A stretch of DNA of 64,000 bases from an uncultured Prochlorococcus sp. (GTDB lineage: Bacteria > Cyanobacteriota > Cyanobacteriia > PCC-6307 > Cyanobiaceae). The notes under the pieces are model-generated. The model worked only from the letters and a program-made list of their open reading frames with translations. It was not told the origin of the DNA and ran no database searches. Below, one piece after another: positions 49,219 through 64,000 of this stretch. Both the position numbers and the translations under genes were made by a program. Positions within the stretch are counted from its first letter, which is position 1; each line of letters starts with the position of its first letter. Where the stretch lies: contig CACENO010000007.1 of NCBI GenBank assembly GCA_902560875.1, positions 1 through 64,000 on the forward strand. The letters run 5' to 3'.

Positions 49219-49267
49219 GTTTCAAGACAATCTATGAAAAATGCACCAATAAGTGTAATATAAAAAA

Positions 49268-49420
49268 TTGGTCTGGCTTCGACGAGGATCATCTCGTCTC
49301 TGCCATCTGAAAGAGTCCATCTCCTTCACGTGCATTGTCGACGTCAGCAGTTCTGACACGAGTTCATTGAGCCTTTGAGGACGGCAACAGGTCTCTCCTT
49401 GGGAGGCCTGTTGCCGCTTT
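49268..49420 (+). ncRNA. Candidate structured RNA or rpoB leader
   Basis: The 281-bp gap between tatD and rpoB has no ORF but several structures: a 6-bp hairpin (49281-49298), a 5-bp hairpin (49343-49357) and a stem of about 16 bp (49382-49416). An AT-rich possible -10 lies near 49256-49264. The RNA could end at the long hairpin as an independent sRNA, or be the leader of rpoB. Ends are approximate and I cannot assign it to a family. It lacks the tmRNA, SRP and RNase P signatures I looked for. Confidence 0.5.
49382..49416 (+). terminator. Strong hairpin, terminator-like, upstream of rpoB
   Basis: A perfect 10-bp outer stem (49382-49391 with 49407-49416) continues inward with six more pairs (two G-U) and a 3-nt loop. 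Followed by CTTTATAT, a short and impure T-run. It could terminate tatD or a small RNA, attenuate rpoB, or mark a processing site. Confidence 0.6.
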
Positions 49421-49499
49421 ATATGCTTATTTGGCTTGATCTCGTCAAAGTCGCAAGTTCAGACTTTCCCTTAATTACTTCTCCAACTGCAGGTTCCGC

Positions 49500-52400
49500 A
49501 TGAGCAGAAGCGCCCTTCAGGTCGTTAAGACCGCTACTTATCTGCCCGACCTTGTAGAGGTTCAGCGAGCAAGTTTTAAATGGTTTTTAGAGAAAGGTTT
49601 AATAGAAGAACTGGAGAGTTTTTCTCCAATAACTGATTACACAGGAAAACTCGAACTTCATTTCATTGGTAGTGAATATCGATTGAAACGTCCTCGCCAT
49701 GATGTGGAGGAGGCAAAGCGAAGAGATGCCACATTTGCATCCCAGATGTATGTCACTTGTAGGTTGATTAATAAAGAAACAGGTGAGATTAAAGAACAAG
49801 AAGTTTTTATTGGCGAGCTGCCTTTAATGACTGAGCGTGGAACATTTATTATTAATGGTGCAGAAAGAGTAATTGTTAATCAGATTGTTCGCAGTCCTGG
49901 GGTTTATTTTAAAGATGAACAAGATAAAAATGGTCGTAGAACATATAATGCAAGTGTTATTCCTAATCGAGGAGCATGGTTAAAGTTTGAAACTGACAAG
50001 AATGATTTATTGCATGTTCGAGTTGATAAAACTCGCAAAATTAATGCACATGTTCTGATGAGGGCTATGGGCCTTTCAGATAATGATGTTGTTGATAAGT
50101 TAAGACATCCAGAGTTTTATAAGAAGTCAATTGATGCAGCTAATGAAGAGGGGATCAGCTCCGAAGACCAGGCCTTATTAGAACTCTATAAGAAATTAAG
50201 ACCTGGAGAACCGCCATCAGTCAGTGGTGGGCAACAGCTTTTACAAACAAGATTTTTTGATCCGAAACGTTATGACTTGGGGAGGGTTGGTAGATATAAA
50301 ATAAATAAGAAATTACGTCTAACTATCCCAGATAATGTAAGGACTCTTACTCATGAAGATGTATTGTCCACTCTTGACTATTTAATCAATTTAGAACTGG
50401 ATGTTGGAGGAGCGAGTCTTGATGATATTGATCATTTAGGTAATAGAAGGGTTCGATCAGTAGGTGAACTATTGCAGAATCAAGTTCGTGTTGGATTGAA
50501 TCGATTAGAGAGAATAATTAAAGAACGAATGACTGTTGGAGAAACTGATTCACTAACGCCAGCTCAATTAGTTAATCCAAAACCTCTTGTTGCAGCAATA
50601 AAGGAGTTTTTTGGTTCCAGTCAGCTGAGCCAATTTATGGATCAAACAAATCCTTTAGCTGAATTGACTCATAAGCGTCGTATATCAGCTTTAGGTCCTG
50701 GTGGGCTTACTCGAGAGAGAGCCGGTTTTGCTGTTCGTGACATTCATCCATCTCACTATGGTCGATTGTGTCCAATTGAAACTCCTGAGGGCCCAAATGC
50801 TGGTTTGATTAACTCTCTTGCTACTCATGCCAGAGTTAATCAATATGGATTTATAGAAACACCATTTTGGAAAGTTGAAAGTGGACGGGTAATTAAAGAG
50901 GGAGATCCTATATATTTGTCTGCAGATCTAGAAGATGAGTGTCGAGTTGCACCGGGTGATGTCGCAACTGATAAAGAAGGCACAATACTTGCAGAATTAA
51001 TACCTGTTAGATATAGACAGGATTTTGAGAAAGTCCCACCAGAGCAGGTTGATTATGTTCAATTATCTCCTGTACAAGTTATATCAGTTGCAACTTCATT
51101 AATACCTTTCCTAGAACATGATGATGCCAATAGAGCTCTGATGGGCTCAAATATGCAAAGACAAGCTGTCCCTCTTTTAAGACCAGAGCGCCCCTTAGTT
51201 GGTACTGGCCTAGAGACTCAGGTGGCAAGAGATTCAGGTATGGTGCCTATTTCCCGTGTCAATGGGAAGGTGACTTTTGTAGATGCCACAGCAATTGTCG
51301 TTCAGGACGAAGAGGGTCAAGACCATACTCATTATTTACAGAAATATCAGAGATCTAATCAAGATACATGTTTGAATCAACGGCCAATTGTTTGTCAAGA
51401 TGATCCTGTAACTGTAGGGCAGGTTCTTGCAGATGGCTCAGCTTGTGAGGGGGGTGAAATAGCCCTTGGCCAAAATGTTTTAGTCGCCTACATGCCTTGG
51501 GAAGGTTATAACTATGAAGACGCTATTCTTGTTAGTGAGCGTTTAGTTAAAGATGATCTCTATACATCTGTTCATATTGAAAAATATGAAATAGAGGCAC
51601 GTCAAACGAAATTAGGTCCAGAAGAAATTACAAGAGAAATCCCAAATGTTAATGAGGATAGTCTTGGAAATCTTGATGAAATGGGAATTATTCGTCCAGG
51701 GGCGTTTGTAGAAAGCGGTGATATTTTGGTAGGCAAAGTAACACCCAAGGGTGAGTCAGATCAGCCTCCTGAAGAAAAATTATTAAGAGCTATTTTTGGA
51801 GAGAAAGCAAGAGATGTGAGAGACAACTCTCTAAGAGTGCCTAGTACAGAAAGGGGAAGAGTTGTAGACGTTCGTATTTACACAAGAGAGCAGGGTGATG
51901 AATTACCCCCAGGAGCAAACATGGTGGTAAGAGTTTATGTAGCTCAACGTAGGAAGATTCAAGTTGGAGATAAAATGGCAGGCCGACATGGCAATAAGGG
52001 GATAATTAGCCGCATTCTTCCCAGAGAAGATATGCCTTATTTGCCTGACGGCACTCCAGTCGACATAGTGTTAAACCCTTTAGGGGTGCCAAGTCGAATG
52101 AATGTTGGTCAGGTATTCGAATGTTTAATGGGGTGGGCAGCTGCAAATCTTGACTGTCGTGTAAAGGTTGTGCCTTTTGATGAAATGTATGGCGCTGAAA
52201 AATCTCAGCAAACTGTTCAAGCCTATTTGAAAAAGGCTGCTCAACAACCCGGTAAAGAATGGGTATACAACCCTGATAGCCCAGGCAAATTGCAGCTTAT
52301 TGATGGGCGTAATGGTGAGCCTTTTGATCAACCGGTAACAGTGGGATATGCCCAGATTCTGAAATTGGTTCACCTTGTTGATGACAAGATTCATGCTCGC

Positions 52401-52793
52401 TCAACAGGACCCTATTCATTAGTTACCCAGCAACCTCTTGGTGGTAAGGCCCAACAAGGAGGTCAGCGATTGGGTGAAATGGAAGTTTGGGCTTTAGAGG
52501 CTTATGGTGCTGCTTACACTTTGCAAGAGCTCCTAACAGTTAAATCCGATGATATGCAAGGTCGTAATGAGGCTCTGAACGCAATTGTTAAAGGTAAGCC
52601 TATTCCTAGGCCTGGTACTCCCGAATCATTCAAGGTGCTAATGCGCGAACTTCAGTCTTTAGGACTTGATATCGCCGTTTATACCGATGAGGGTAAAGAG
52701 GTTGATTTAATGCAGGATGTTAACCCTCGCAGAAGTACCCCAAGCAGACCAACCTACGAATCTTTAGGAGTTTCGGATTACGACGAAGATTAG
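49500..52793 (+). CDS. rpoB: RNA polymerase beta subunit
   Basis: 1097 residues, the usual cyanobacterial length. Starts at ATG 49500; the [13 protein letters not shown] rifampicin-region motif and [12 protein letters not shown] are intact. Followed by rpoC1 after 54 bp. Confidence 0.99.
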   Translation: MSRSALQVVKTATYLPDLVEVQRASFKWFLEKGLIEELESFSPITDYTGKLELHFIGSEYRLKRPRHDVEEAKRRDATFASQMYVTCRLINKETGEIKEQEVFIGELPLMTERGTFIINGAERVIVNQIVRSPGVYFKDEQDKNGRRTYNASVIPNRGAWLKFETDKNDLLHVRVDKTRKINAHVLMRAMGLSDNDVVDKLRHPEFYKKSIDAANEEGISSEDQALLELYKKLRPGEPPSVSGGQQLLQTRFFDPKRYDLGRVGRYKINKKLRLTIPDNVRTLTHEDVLSTLDYLINLELDVGGASLDDIDHLGNRRVRSVGELLQNQVRVGLNRLERIIKERMTVGETDSLTPAQLVNPKPLVAAIKEFFGSSQLSQFMDQTNPLAELTHKRRISALGPGGLTRERAGFAVRDIHPSHYGRLCPIETPEGPNAGLINSLATHARVNQYGFIETPFWKVESGRVIKEGDPIYLSADLEDECRVAPGDVATDKEGTILAELIPVRYRQDFEKVPPEQVDYVQLSPVQVISVATSLIPFLEHDDANRALMGSNMQRQAVPLLRPERPLVGTGLETQVARDSGMVPISRVNGKVTFVDATAIVVQDEEGQDHTHYLQKYQRSNQDTCLNQRPIVCQDDPVTVGQVLADGSACEGGEIALGQNVLVAYMPWEGYNYEDAILVSERLVKDDLYTSVHIEKYEIEARQTKLGPEEITREIPNVNEDSLGNLDEMGIIRPGAFVESGDILVGKVTPKGESDQPPEEKLLRAIFGEKARDVRDNSLRVPSTERGRVVDVRIYTREQGDELPPGANMVVRVYVAQRRKIQVGDKMAGRHGNKGIISRILPREDMPYLPDGTPVDIVLNPLGVPSRMNVGQVFECLMGWAAANLDCRVKVVPFDEMYGAEKSQQTVQAYLKKAAQQPGKEWVYNPDSPGKLQLIDGRNGEPFDQPVTVGYAQILKLVHLVDDKIHARSTGPYSLVTQQPLGGKAQQGGQRLGEMEVWALEAYGAAYTLQELLTVKSDDMQGRNEALNAIVKGKPIPRPGTPESFKVLMRELQSLGLDIAVYTDEGKEVDLMQDVNPRRSTPSRPTYESLGVSDYDED

Positions 52794-54752
<1,959 letters not shown>

Positions 54753-54792
54753 GTCTTTAAAGATTTTTATTCAATTACCAACCGCTAGCTGA

Positions 54793-58911
<4,119 letters not shown>

Positions 58912-58980
58912 TATGAGTGCTTATGATCTGGAACTGCTTCCCTACGGATTATCTACTTGAATTGTTTGAGGATTAATTAG

Positions 58981-59133
58981 ATGCTTGAACCCAAACTTAT
59001 CCCTAAAAGAAAGTTATCTCGATATGGCTTTCATACTCATATTGAGAAATTGAATGGGCGACTTGCAATGATTGCTTTTGTCGTATTAGTCATATTAGAG
59101 CTGAATCTTCAGCATGGCATTCTGAACTGGTGA
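58981..59133 (+). CDS. hli: High-light-inducible (Hli/CAB-like) protein
   Basis: 50 residues from ATG 58981. One helix carries [13 protein letters not shown]22 and N25 are the expected chlorophyll ligands. Hli proteins bind chlorophyll and carotenoids and protect photosystems. Its stop (TGA 59131-59133) overlaps the GTG start of rlmN, so both could be co-translated. Confidence 0.9.
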   Translation: MLEPKLIPKRKLSRYGFHTHIEKLNGRLAMIAFVVLVILELNLQHGILNW

Positions 59134-60200
59134 CTAATACGCCTATGACAGGCGAAAAATTGGTTTTGCTAGGTCTTAGTGCAAATGATCTAGAAAGTTT
59201 TGCGGTTGACTTCGGTCAGCCGGCTTTTCGAGGTCGTCAATTGTATGACTGGCTCTATGCTAAGGGCGCAAGAGAACTTGGGGAAATTACTGTTCTGCCA
59301 AAGGAATGGAGAAGTTATCTCAAAAAGCGTAATGTTGAAATCGGAAGGCTGAAAGAGGTAGAACGTTTTGTCGCTTTGGATGAAACGACAAAATTATTGT
59401 TGGGGACTTCGGATGGTGAAAACATAGAAACGGTAGGTATCCCTACTAAACATCGTCTTACGGTTTGTGTTTCTACTCAAGTAGGATGTTCAATGGGCTG
59501 TCATTTTTGTGCGACCGGAAAGGAAGGCTTGCAAAGGTCATTGGCAACACATGAAATAGTAGATCAGGTCTTAAGTGTTCGAGAAGTAATGGAGAGAAGG
59601 CCCTCTCATATTGTTTTTATGGGAATGGGGGAACCTTTATTGAATATAGACTCAGTTTTGTCTGCAATTAGTTGTTTGAATACCGATTTAGGGATTGGTC
59701 AACGTCGTATAACTGTAAGCACAGTAGGTGTACCTCATACTCTTCCTAAATTGGCTGAACTAGCGTTGGAACGCTTAGGTCGTGCACAATTTACTCTTGC
59801 AATTAGCTTGCATGCACCAAACCAAGAATTGAGAGAGAAATTGATCCCTGTTGCTAAAACTTACCCTATAAAAAAATTACTTGAAGATTGCAAGCATTAT
59901 TTGAATGTGACAGGAAGACGAGTGAGTTTTGAGTACATACTTTTAGGAGAGCTTAATGATCATCGAGAGCAGGCACATCAATTGGCTGATCTTGTGAGTG
60001 GATTTCAGAGTCATGTCAATTTAATACCTTATAACCCTATTCAAGAAGAGCAATTTACTAGGCCTTCCTTGGAGCGTATTAAAGCTTTTCAAGCTGTATT
60101 GGAATCACATGGCATTGCAGTGAGTTTGCGCTCTAGTAGGGGTTTAGATCAAGATGCTGCATGTGGCCAATTGCGTCGTCAACATGCAAAGAGTTCCTAA
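59130..60200 (+). CDS. rlmN: Dual-specificity rRNA/tRNA methyltransferase RlmN
   Basis: 356 residues from GTG 59130, overlapping the hli stop by 4 bp; ATG 59145 is an alternative. The radical SAM cluster is C120-x3-C124-x2-C127. The M-G-M-G-E-P-L-L-N motif and the Cys in D-A-A-C-G-Q-L near the C-terminus (used for methyl transfer) are present. Makes 2-methyladenosine in 23S rRNA (A2503) and some tRNAs (A37). Confidence 0.95.
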   Translation: MTNTPMTGEKLVLLGLSANDLESFAVDFGQPAFRGRQLYDWLYAKGARELGEITVLPKEWRSYLKKRNVEIGRLKEVERFVALDETTKLLLGTSDGENIETVGIPTKHRLTVCVSTQVGCSMGCHFCATGKEGLQRSLATHEIVDQVLSVREVMERRPSHIVFMGMGEPLLNIDSVLSAISCLNTDLGIGQRRITVSTVGVPHTLPKLAELALERLGRAQFTLAISLHAPNQELREKLIPVAKTYPIKKLLEDCKHYLNVTGRRVSFEYILLGELNDHREQAHQLADLVSGFQSHVNLIPYNPIQEEQFTRPSLERIKAFQAVLESHGIAVSLRSSRGLDQDAACGQLRRQHAKSS

Positions 60201-60242
60201 AAGGTCTTAACTAGGAGTACTTAGCGAAACAAAATTTGCAAG

Positions 60243-62006
60243 ATGACAATTATTGATTGGTTGATTCTTATTACTTATTTGTTGATTTCATTGACTCTTG
60301 GTGTTTTTTTGGCGCGTAGAAACAGAAATAATGATGATTATTTTGTCGCAGGGCGTCGACTGAGTGGTTGGTTGGCAGGTGCTTCGATGGCTGCAACTAC
60401 CTTTTCGATAGATACGCCGTTATATGTAGCAGGAATAGTTGGAGCCCGAGGACTCTCTGGTAATTGGGAATGGTGGAGTTTTGGACTAGCACATATTGCA
60501 ATGACGATAGTGTTTGCACCTATGTGGAGACGTAGTGAAGTCCTTACAGATGCGGCATTTACTGAGTTGCGCTATGGAGGAGCACCAGCGGCTTGGCTTC
60601 GTGCTATCAAAGCATTTTTACTTGCTGTTCCCATTAATTGTATTGGGATTGGCTATGCCTTCCTTGCAATGCGAAAGGTTGCAGAGGCTTTGGGAATTGT
60701 TGATGGCCATCTTGTTTTTGGTGGCATTAGTGACACTATTCTGCTGATGGCCTGTGTCGCGGCTTTGCTTCTTGCTTATACCGTTATTGGTGGATTATGG
60801 GCTGTTGTAGTAAATGATCTTCTGCAATTGGTTATAGCTTTGTTCGGTGCGCTGGCCGTTGCTGTTGCTGTTATTTCAGCGGCAGGTGGGATGGATCAAT
60901 TGCTTGTGCAAATTGATGAATTAAATCGGCCTGAATTGCTTTCTCTTTTTCCTTGGCATTGGACGAATGATGGCGTGGAATGGCTTAGTGGTGCAGGGAT
61001 TAGTATTACAACCTTTATTTCATTCCTTACATTGCAATGGTGGAGTTTTCGCCGTAGTGATGGTGGGGGCGAATTTATCCAGCGAATGCTCGCAACACGC
61101 GATGAGCGCAACTCTGTTTTAGCGGGCTGGGTGTTCCTTGTTATTAATTATTTGCTTAGGAGTTGGTTGTGGATAATAGTTGCACTGTCAGCTCTGGTGT
61201 TACTTCCTGCTCAGCAGGACTGGGAGTTGAGCTATCCAACTCTCGCGATTGAATATCTACCACCTGTAGTTTTAGGAATTGTAGTTGTCTCCTTGGTTGC
61301 AGCCTTTATGAGTACGGTAAGCACCTCTGTGAATTGGGGTGCTAGCTACCTAACTCATGATCTTTATCAGAGGTTTTTAAGACCTTCAGCTGGGGCTAAA
61401 GAATTGCTTCTGATCGGTCAAATTACAAGCATATTTCTGATGTTGATAGGGATATTTACGGCTCTTGTGAGTGAAAGTATTGGGGCAGTTTTTCGTTTGG
61501 TTATTGCAATTGGAACTGGGCCTGGTGTGGTTTTAGTTCTTAGGTGGTTTTGGTGGCGGATTAATGCAGCAGCTGAGTTAGCGGCAATGCTTTGTGGTTT
61601 TGCAATTGGACTCACAACATCTGTGATTCCCGTGCTTCGTATTGAGGATTATGGTTTGAAATTAATGATTACAACATTGTTTACAGCAATTGTTTGGATA
61701 ATTGTTCTTTTCTCTACTCCAGCTGAGTCCCAAGAAGTTCTTGATAGGTTTGTTCTTAAAGTCCAACCTCCTGGGCCAGGGTGGCGGTTGATTCGACAGC
61801 GCCTTGGAGTTATGCCTGTTGAACCTTTAGGGAGCTTGATGCTGCGGTTCTTTCTTGGAATTGGAGTGCTTTTTGGAGGACTTCTTGGGAGTGGAGGATT
61901 TCTTTTACATCAGCAGAGAACTGGCTGGATAGGAATTGTGGTTGCTGTAATAAGTTTGTGGATTATGCGTAGAAAAAAAATATTTCATGTTTCTATTCTG
62001 TCTTGA
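60243..62006 (+). CDS. Sodium:solute symporter family transporter
   Basis: 587 residues with about 13-14 hydrophobic helices. The N-terminus W-L-I-L-I-T-Y and the D-D-Y-F-V-A-G-R-R-L-S-G-W motif are typical of the SSS family; A-S-M-A-A-T-T-F-S-I-D-T-P follows. Substrate unknown: the family carries sugars, amino acids, urea or other solutes with Na+. 42 bp after rlmN. Confidence 0.9.
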   Translation: MTIIDWLILITYLLISLTLGVFLARRNRNNDDYFVAGRRLSGWLAGASMAATTFSIDTPLYVAGIVGARGLSGNWEWWSFGLAHIAMTIVFAPMWRRSEVLTDAAFTELRYGGAPAAWLRAIKAFLLAVPINCIGIGYAFLAMRKVAEALGIVDGHLVFGGISDTILLMACVAALLLAYTVIGGLWAVVVNDLLQLVIALFGALAVAVAVISAAGGMDQLLVQIDELNRPELLSLFPWHWTNDGVEWLSGAGISITTFISFLTLQWWSFRRSDGGGEFIQRMLATRDERNSVLAGWVFLVINYLLRSWLWIIVALSALVLLPAQQDWELSYPTLAIEYLPPVVLGIVVVSLVAAFMSTVSTSVNWGASYLTHDLYQRFLRPSAGAKELLLIGQITSIFLMLIGIFTALVSESIGAVFRLVIAIGTGPGVVLVLRWFWWRINAAAELAAMLCGFAIGLTTSVIPVLRIEDYGLKLMITTLFTAIVWIIVLFSTPAESQEVLDRFVLKVQPPGPGWRLIRQRLGVMPVEPLGSLMLRFFLGIGVLFGGLLGSGGFLLHQQRTGWIGIVVAVISLWIMRRKKIFHVSILS

Positions 62007-62057
62007 GCCCACAGATTTGATGAATGGAAGCAGAATGATTCAAAATCAATTGGAATT

Positions 62058-62183
62058 TTGGGTTTCTTACGTTCCACTCTTTTGCCAATTCTCATAGTGG
62101 CTCTTTTTGGGGTTGCTTTGTTTGCCGTAAGTGCACGTATTTGGCTTCCTGGAGACATGCTTGCTCCTGCTTCTATGAATTGA
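62058..62183 (+). CDS. 41-residue membrane peptide
   Basis: TTG-started frame downstream of the symporter. It encodes L-G-F-L-R-S-T-L-L-P, a hydrophobic helix, then A-R-I-W-L-P-G-D-M-L-A-P-A. The pattern seems to recur in small marine picocyanobacterial proteins, from memory only. No ATG or GTG is available in frame. Function unknown. Confidence 0.5.
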   Translation: MGFLRSTLLPILIVALFGVALFAVSARIWLPGDMLAPASMN

Positions 62184-62214
62184 AGTATTCCTAATTTTCA
62201 TTAGGATCTTATTT

Positions 62215-63024
62215 ATGAATGAATTGCAAGGACATTTAGCTGATGAGGGGTTGGCAAATCTCGCCATAGATCCAGATGTGCTTGCTCGAGAACTAGAGGC
62301 TGAGTTGATAGGGGATCCTTTAGATGAGATTGATGTTGAAGAAAGTGATTCTGATGCTTTTGATGTTTCTAGAGAATGTGAAGTGGGCCTGCAGTGGTTA
62401 AAGCAAGACCATGAAAACCGTTTGCAAGGGCTAAGGGTGTTTTGTGAACACAGAGACCCACGAGCTCTTCCTTTGTTAGTCCCTCTTTTGCAGGAGCCTT
62501 GCCCCGTAGAGCGAATGAGTGCTGTTTATGCACTAGGACGTAATCCATGCCCTAGAGCTGTAAAAATCCTTCTCAAACTTTTGAGAACTGATAGCAACGC
62601 ATATGTACGCAAGGCCACAGCGTGGAGCTTAGGTAATTACTCTGATGCACCTGTTTTAAAGCCATTAATACATTCTTTGCAGAATGATGTGGCTGCTGTG
62701 CGTCTTTGGGCATCAGGTTCACTTGCTGAAGCAGGCGCTGGATCTTCAAAAAATGCTGCTATTGCTGCGAATCAGTTGCTTATAAGTTTGCAAATTGATA
62801 ATGAGCCTTTAGTACGAAGTAATTGCATTTGGGCTCTCGGTCGTTTATACGACACCTTGGAGATTCTGCGTAGGGATGAAATAGAGGAAGCTTTTTTGAA
62901 TGTTTTGCTGAATGATGCTGAGCCTTCTGTTCGTTATGAGGCTCGAACCGTGCTCGAGCAAATTGATAATCCGCCACTTAAGCAGAGGCTAAAACGCTTG
63001 GTAGATCAAGGCCTTCTAGCTTGA
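62215..63024 (+). CDS. HEAT-repeat protein
   Basis: 269 residues. An acidic N-terminus of about 55 residues (many Asp/Glu) precedes HEAT/PBS-lyase-type repeats: D-P-R-A-L-P-L-L-V-P-L-L, E-R-M-S-A-V-Y-A-L-G, Y-V-R-K-A-T-A-W-S-L-G and V-R-S-N-C-I-W-A-L-G. Such proteins are scaffolds or chaperone-like; some bind tetrapyrroles or phycobiliproteins. It begins a tight unit with DUF2997, Ycf35 and a ferredoxin. Confidence 0.8.
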   Translation: MNELQGHLADEGLANLAIDPDVLARELEAELIGDPLDEIDVEESDSDAFDVSRECEVGLQWLKQDHENRLQGLRVFCEHRDPRALPLLVPLLQEPCPVERMSAVYALGRNPCPRAVKILLKLLRTDSNAYVRKATAWSLGNYSDAPVLKPLIHSLQNDVAAVRLWASGSLAEAGAGSSKNAAIAANQLLISLQIDNEPLVRSNCIWALGRLYDTLEILRRDEIEEAFLNVLLNDAEPSVRYEARTVLEQIDNPPLKQRLKRLVDQGLLA

Positions 63025-63111
63025 TGCTTGTTTTAGAACATATTGTTGTAACAAGAACAGCCAAAAGAGCGGATTATTTTCTATAACATCACTGTTTCTA
63101 GCTTCAGATGC

Positions 63112-63318
63112 ATGCCTCAACGCATTCTGCGGTTTAAAATTCGACAAGATGGTCTCGTTGAAGAGACTGTAGAGGGAGTGCATGGAGATTCATGCCATAA
63201 ACTTACCCGCAAGTTGGAAAGTGATTTAGGGGTGGTTCAACTTCGAGAACCTACTTCCGAGTCATTCCTTCAAGGTGATGCCCAAGCTCAATCCATTTCT
63301 GTAGAACAACTTTCCTGA
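63112..63318 (+). CDS. DUF2997 family protein
   Basis: 68 residues. M-P-Q-R-I-L-R-F-K-I-R-Q-D-G and V-E-E-T-V-E-G-V-H-G-D-S-C are typical. Its TGA overlaps the ATG of ycf35 (TGATG), giving coupled translation. No assigned function; pairing with DUF1257 is usual in cyanobacteria. Confidence 0.85.
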   Translation: MPQRILRFKIRQDGLVEETVEGVHGDSCHKLTRKLESDLGVVQLREPTSESFLQGDAQAQSISVEQLS

Positions 63319-63710
63319 TGTCTCATTTTAGTACAGTTAAAACTCAACTTCGTAAGCGCCAGCCTCTGCTAAAGGCGCTTTCTGATCTCGGCTTTGTACC
63401 TATAGAAGGGGACAATTTAGTACGTGGATATCGAGGTCAAACTATCAAAGCTGAAGTGGCAGTGCCAATGAATAAAGGGGGTGATATTGGTTTCAGATGG
63501 AATGCATCTACTCAATCTTATGAATTAGTGGCTGATTTGGACCTTTGGCAGCAGGAAGTGCCTATAGAGAGATTCTTGGCAAAACTTACTCAAACATATG
63601 CACTGAATACAGTTCTTTCTGCAACTGCGAAAGAAGGTTTTGAAGTAGCAGAACAAAAAACAAATGTTGATGGATCGATAGAACTGGTTGTTACCCGTTG
63701 GGATTCTTGA
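63318..63710 (+). CDS. ycf35: Ycf35 (DUF1257)
   Basis: 130 residues. Starts M-S-H-F-S-T-V-K-T; residues 34-62 carry V-R-G-Y-R-G-Q and D-I-G-F-R-W-N, characteristic of Ycf35 encoded in red-algal plastids. Function unknown. It is sandwiched, with overlaps, between DUF2997 and the ferredoxin gene. Confidence 0.9.
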   Translation: MSHFSTVKTQLRKRQPLLKALSDLGFVPIEGDNLVRGYRGQTIKAEVAVPMNKGGDIGFRWNASTQSYELVADLDLWQQEVPIERFLAKLTQTYALNTVLSATAKEGFEVAEQKTNVDGSIELVVTRWDS

Positions 63711-64000
63711 GTAAAGAAGTTTTTGACCCTTCAGTAGCTTTTAAAGTTAAGGCTAAGGCGCTTCTTTTCCCAAATGGGAAAGAGCCATGCCTTGGGGGAA
63801 AGCTTCGTGAAAAGGCGGTTTGGGTTGATGAATCTGTCTGTATTGGATGTCGTTACTGTGCTCATGTTGCCACTAATACATTTGTAATTGAGAAACATTT
63901 AGGTAGGTCACGAGCAATTCGTCAGGATGGAGACAGCATTGAACTTGTTCAAGAGGCAATTGCAACATGTCCAGTTAACTGTATTCATTGGGTGCAATTT
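63707..64000 (+). CDS. 4Fe-4S ferredoxin (3' truncated)
   Basis: TTG 63707 overlaps the ycf35 stop by 4 bp; 98 codons are visible before the window ends. A C-I-G-C-R-Y-C cluster motif and A-T-C-P-V-N-C near the right edge supply the four Cys ligands of one 4Fe-4S cluster. The sequence between them is as in cyanobacterial DnaJ-linked or single-cluster ferredoxins. It is the last visible member of the HEAT-DUF2997-Ycf35-ferredoxin unit and could continue with another domain. Confidence 0.85.
   Translation, partial: MSKEVFDPSVAFKVKAKALLFPNGKEPCLGGKLREKAVWVDESVCIGCRYCAHVATNTFVIEKHLGRSRAIRQDGDSIELVQEAIATCPVNCIHWVQF

Overview
The window looks like chromosomal core sequence from a marine picocyanobacterium, most likely a low-light-type Prochlorococcus. 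Signs of this are a split rpoC (rpoC1 plus rpoC2), the photosystem I genes psaI-psaL and psaA-psaB, a single-helix high-light-inducible (Hli) protein, a Fd-GOGAT, a plastoquinone/tocopherol methyltransferase, Ycf35, AT-leaning DNA, very short intergenic gaps and many GTG/TTG starts. The clade is inferred from gene content and protein character; no database search was possible.

Layout. 1-1.3 kb: the end of a Lys/Ala-repeat, tail-anchored protein, an unknown membrane protein, and a 44-residue membrane peptide resembling the repeat protein's tail. 1.3-4.5 kb: a cell-wall block (beta-lactamase-fold serine hydrolase divergent from an NlpC/P60 protein), a membrane glycosyltransferase and a small HEAT protein. 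4.6-10.6 kb: photosystem I (psaI-psaL forward, psaA-psaB reverse) with two clear terminators. 10.8-20 kb: a secreted cyanobacterial protein, a CbiG-CobJ fusion for cobalamin synthesis, tRNA-Pro(CGG), lipA, a YciI protein and ferredoxin-dependent glutamate synthase. 20.2-26.7 kb: the str cluster rpsL-rpsG-fusA-tufA-rpsJ, running into a LON-domain protein and the MPBQ methyltransferase. 26.7-33.6 kb: pheA, a DUF1997 protein, rnhB-rne and a radical SAM protein of the TIGR03960 type. 33.6-37.7 kb: dapL-clpS-CPBP protease, facing a B12-binding radical SAM protein. 38.3-44.4 kb: tRNA-Thr(CGT), a DUF3493 protein, and the rimP-nusA-ylxR-infB operon on the reverse strand. 44.6-49.2 kb: htrA-rpiA, hisD, rpsT-tatD. 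49.2-60.2 kb: a structured, probably transcribed spacer, then rpoB-rpoC1-rpoC2-hli-rlmN. 60.2-64 kb: a sodium:solute symporter, a 41-residue membrane peptide, and the unit HEAT protein - DUF2997 - Ycf35 - ferredoxin, which runs off the right edge.

How it fits together. Most genes are housekeeping: transcription, translation, photosystem I, nitrogen assimilation and cofactor synthesis. The less explained parts are the structured RNA candidate before rpoB, an upstream ORF with its own Shine-Dalgarno sequence overlapping the rpsL start, the palindrome and hairpins between psaA and its divergent neighbour, cobJ coding sequence that extends upstream of any ATG/GTG/TTG, the HEAT-DUF2997-Ycf35-ferredoxin unit, and two radical SAM proteins without known substrates. 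I saw no phage, insertion sequence, CRISPR array or genomic-island signature.
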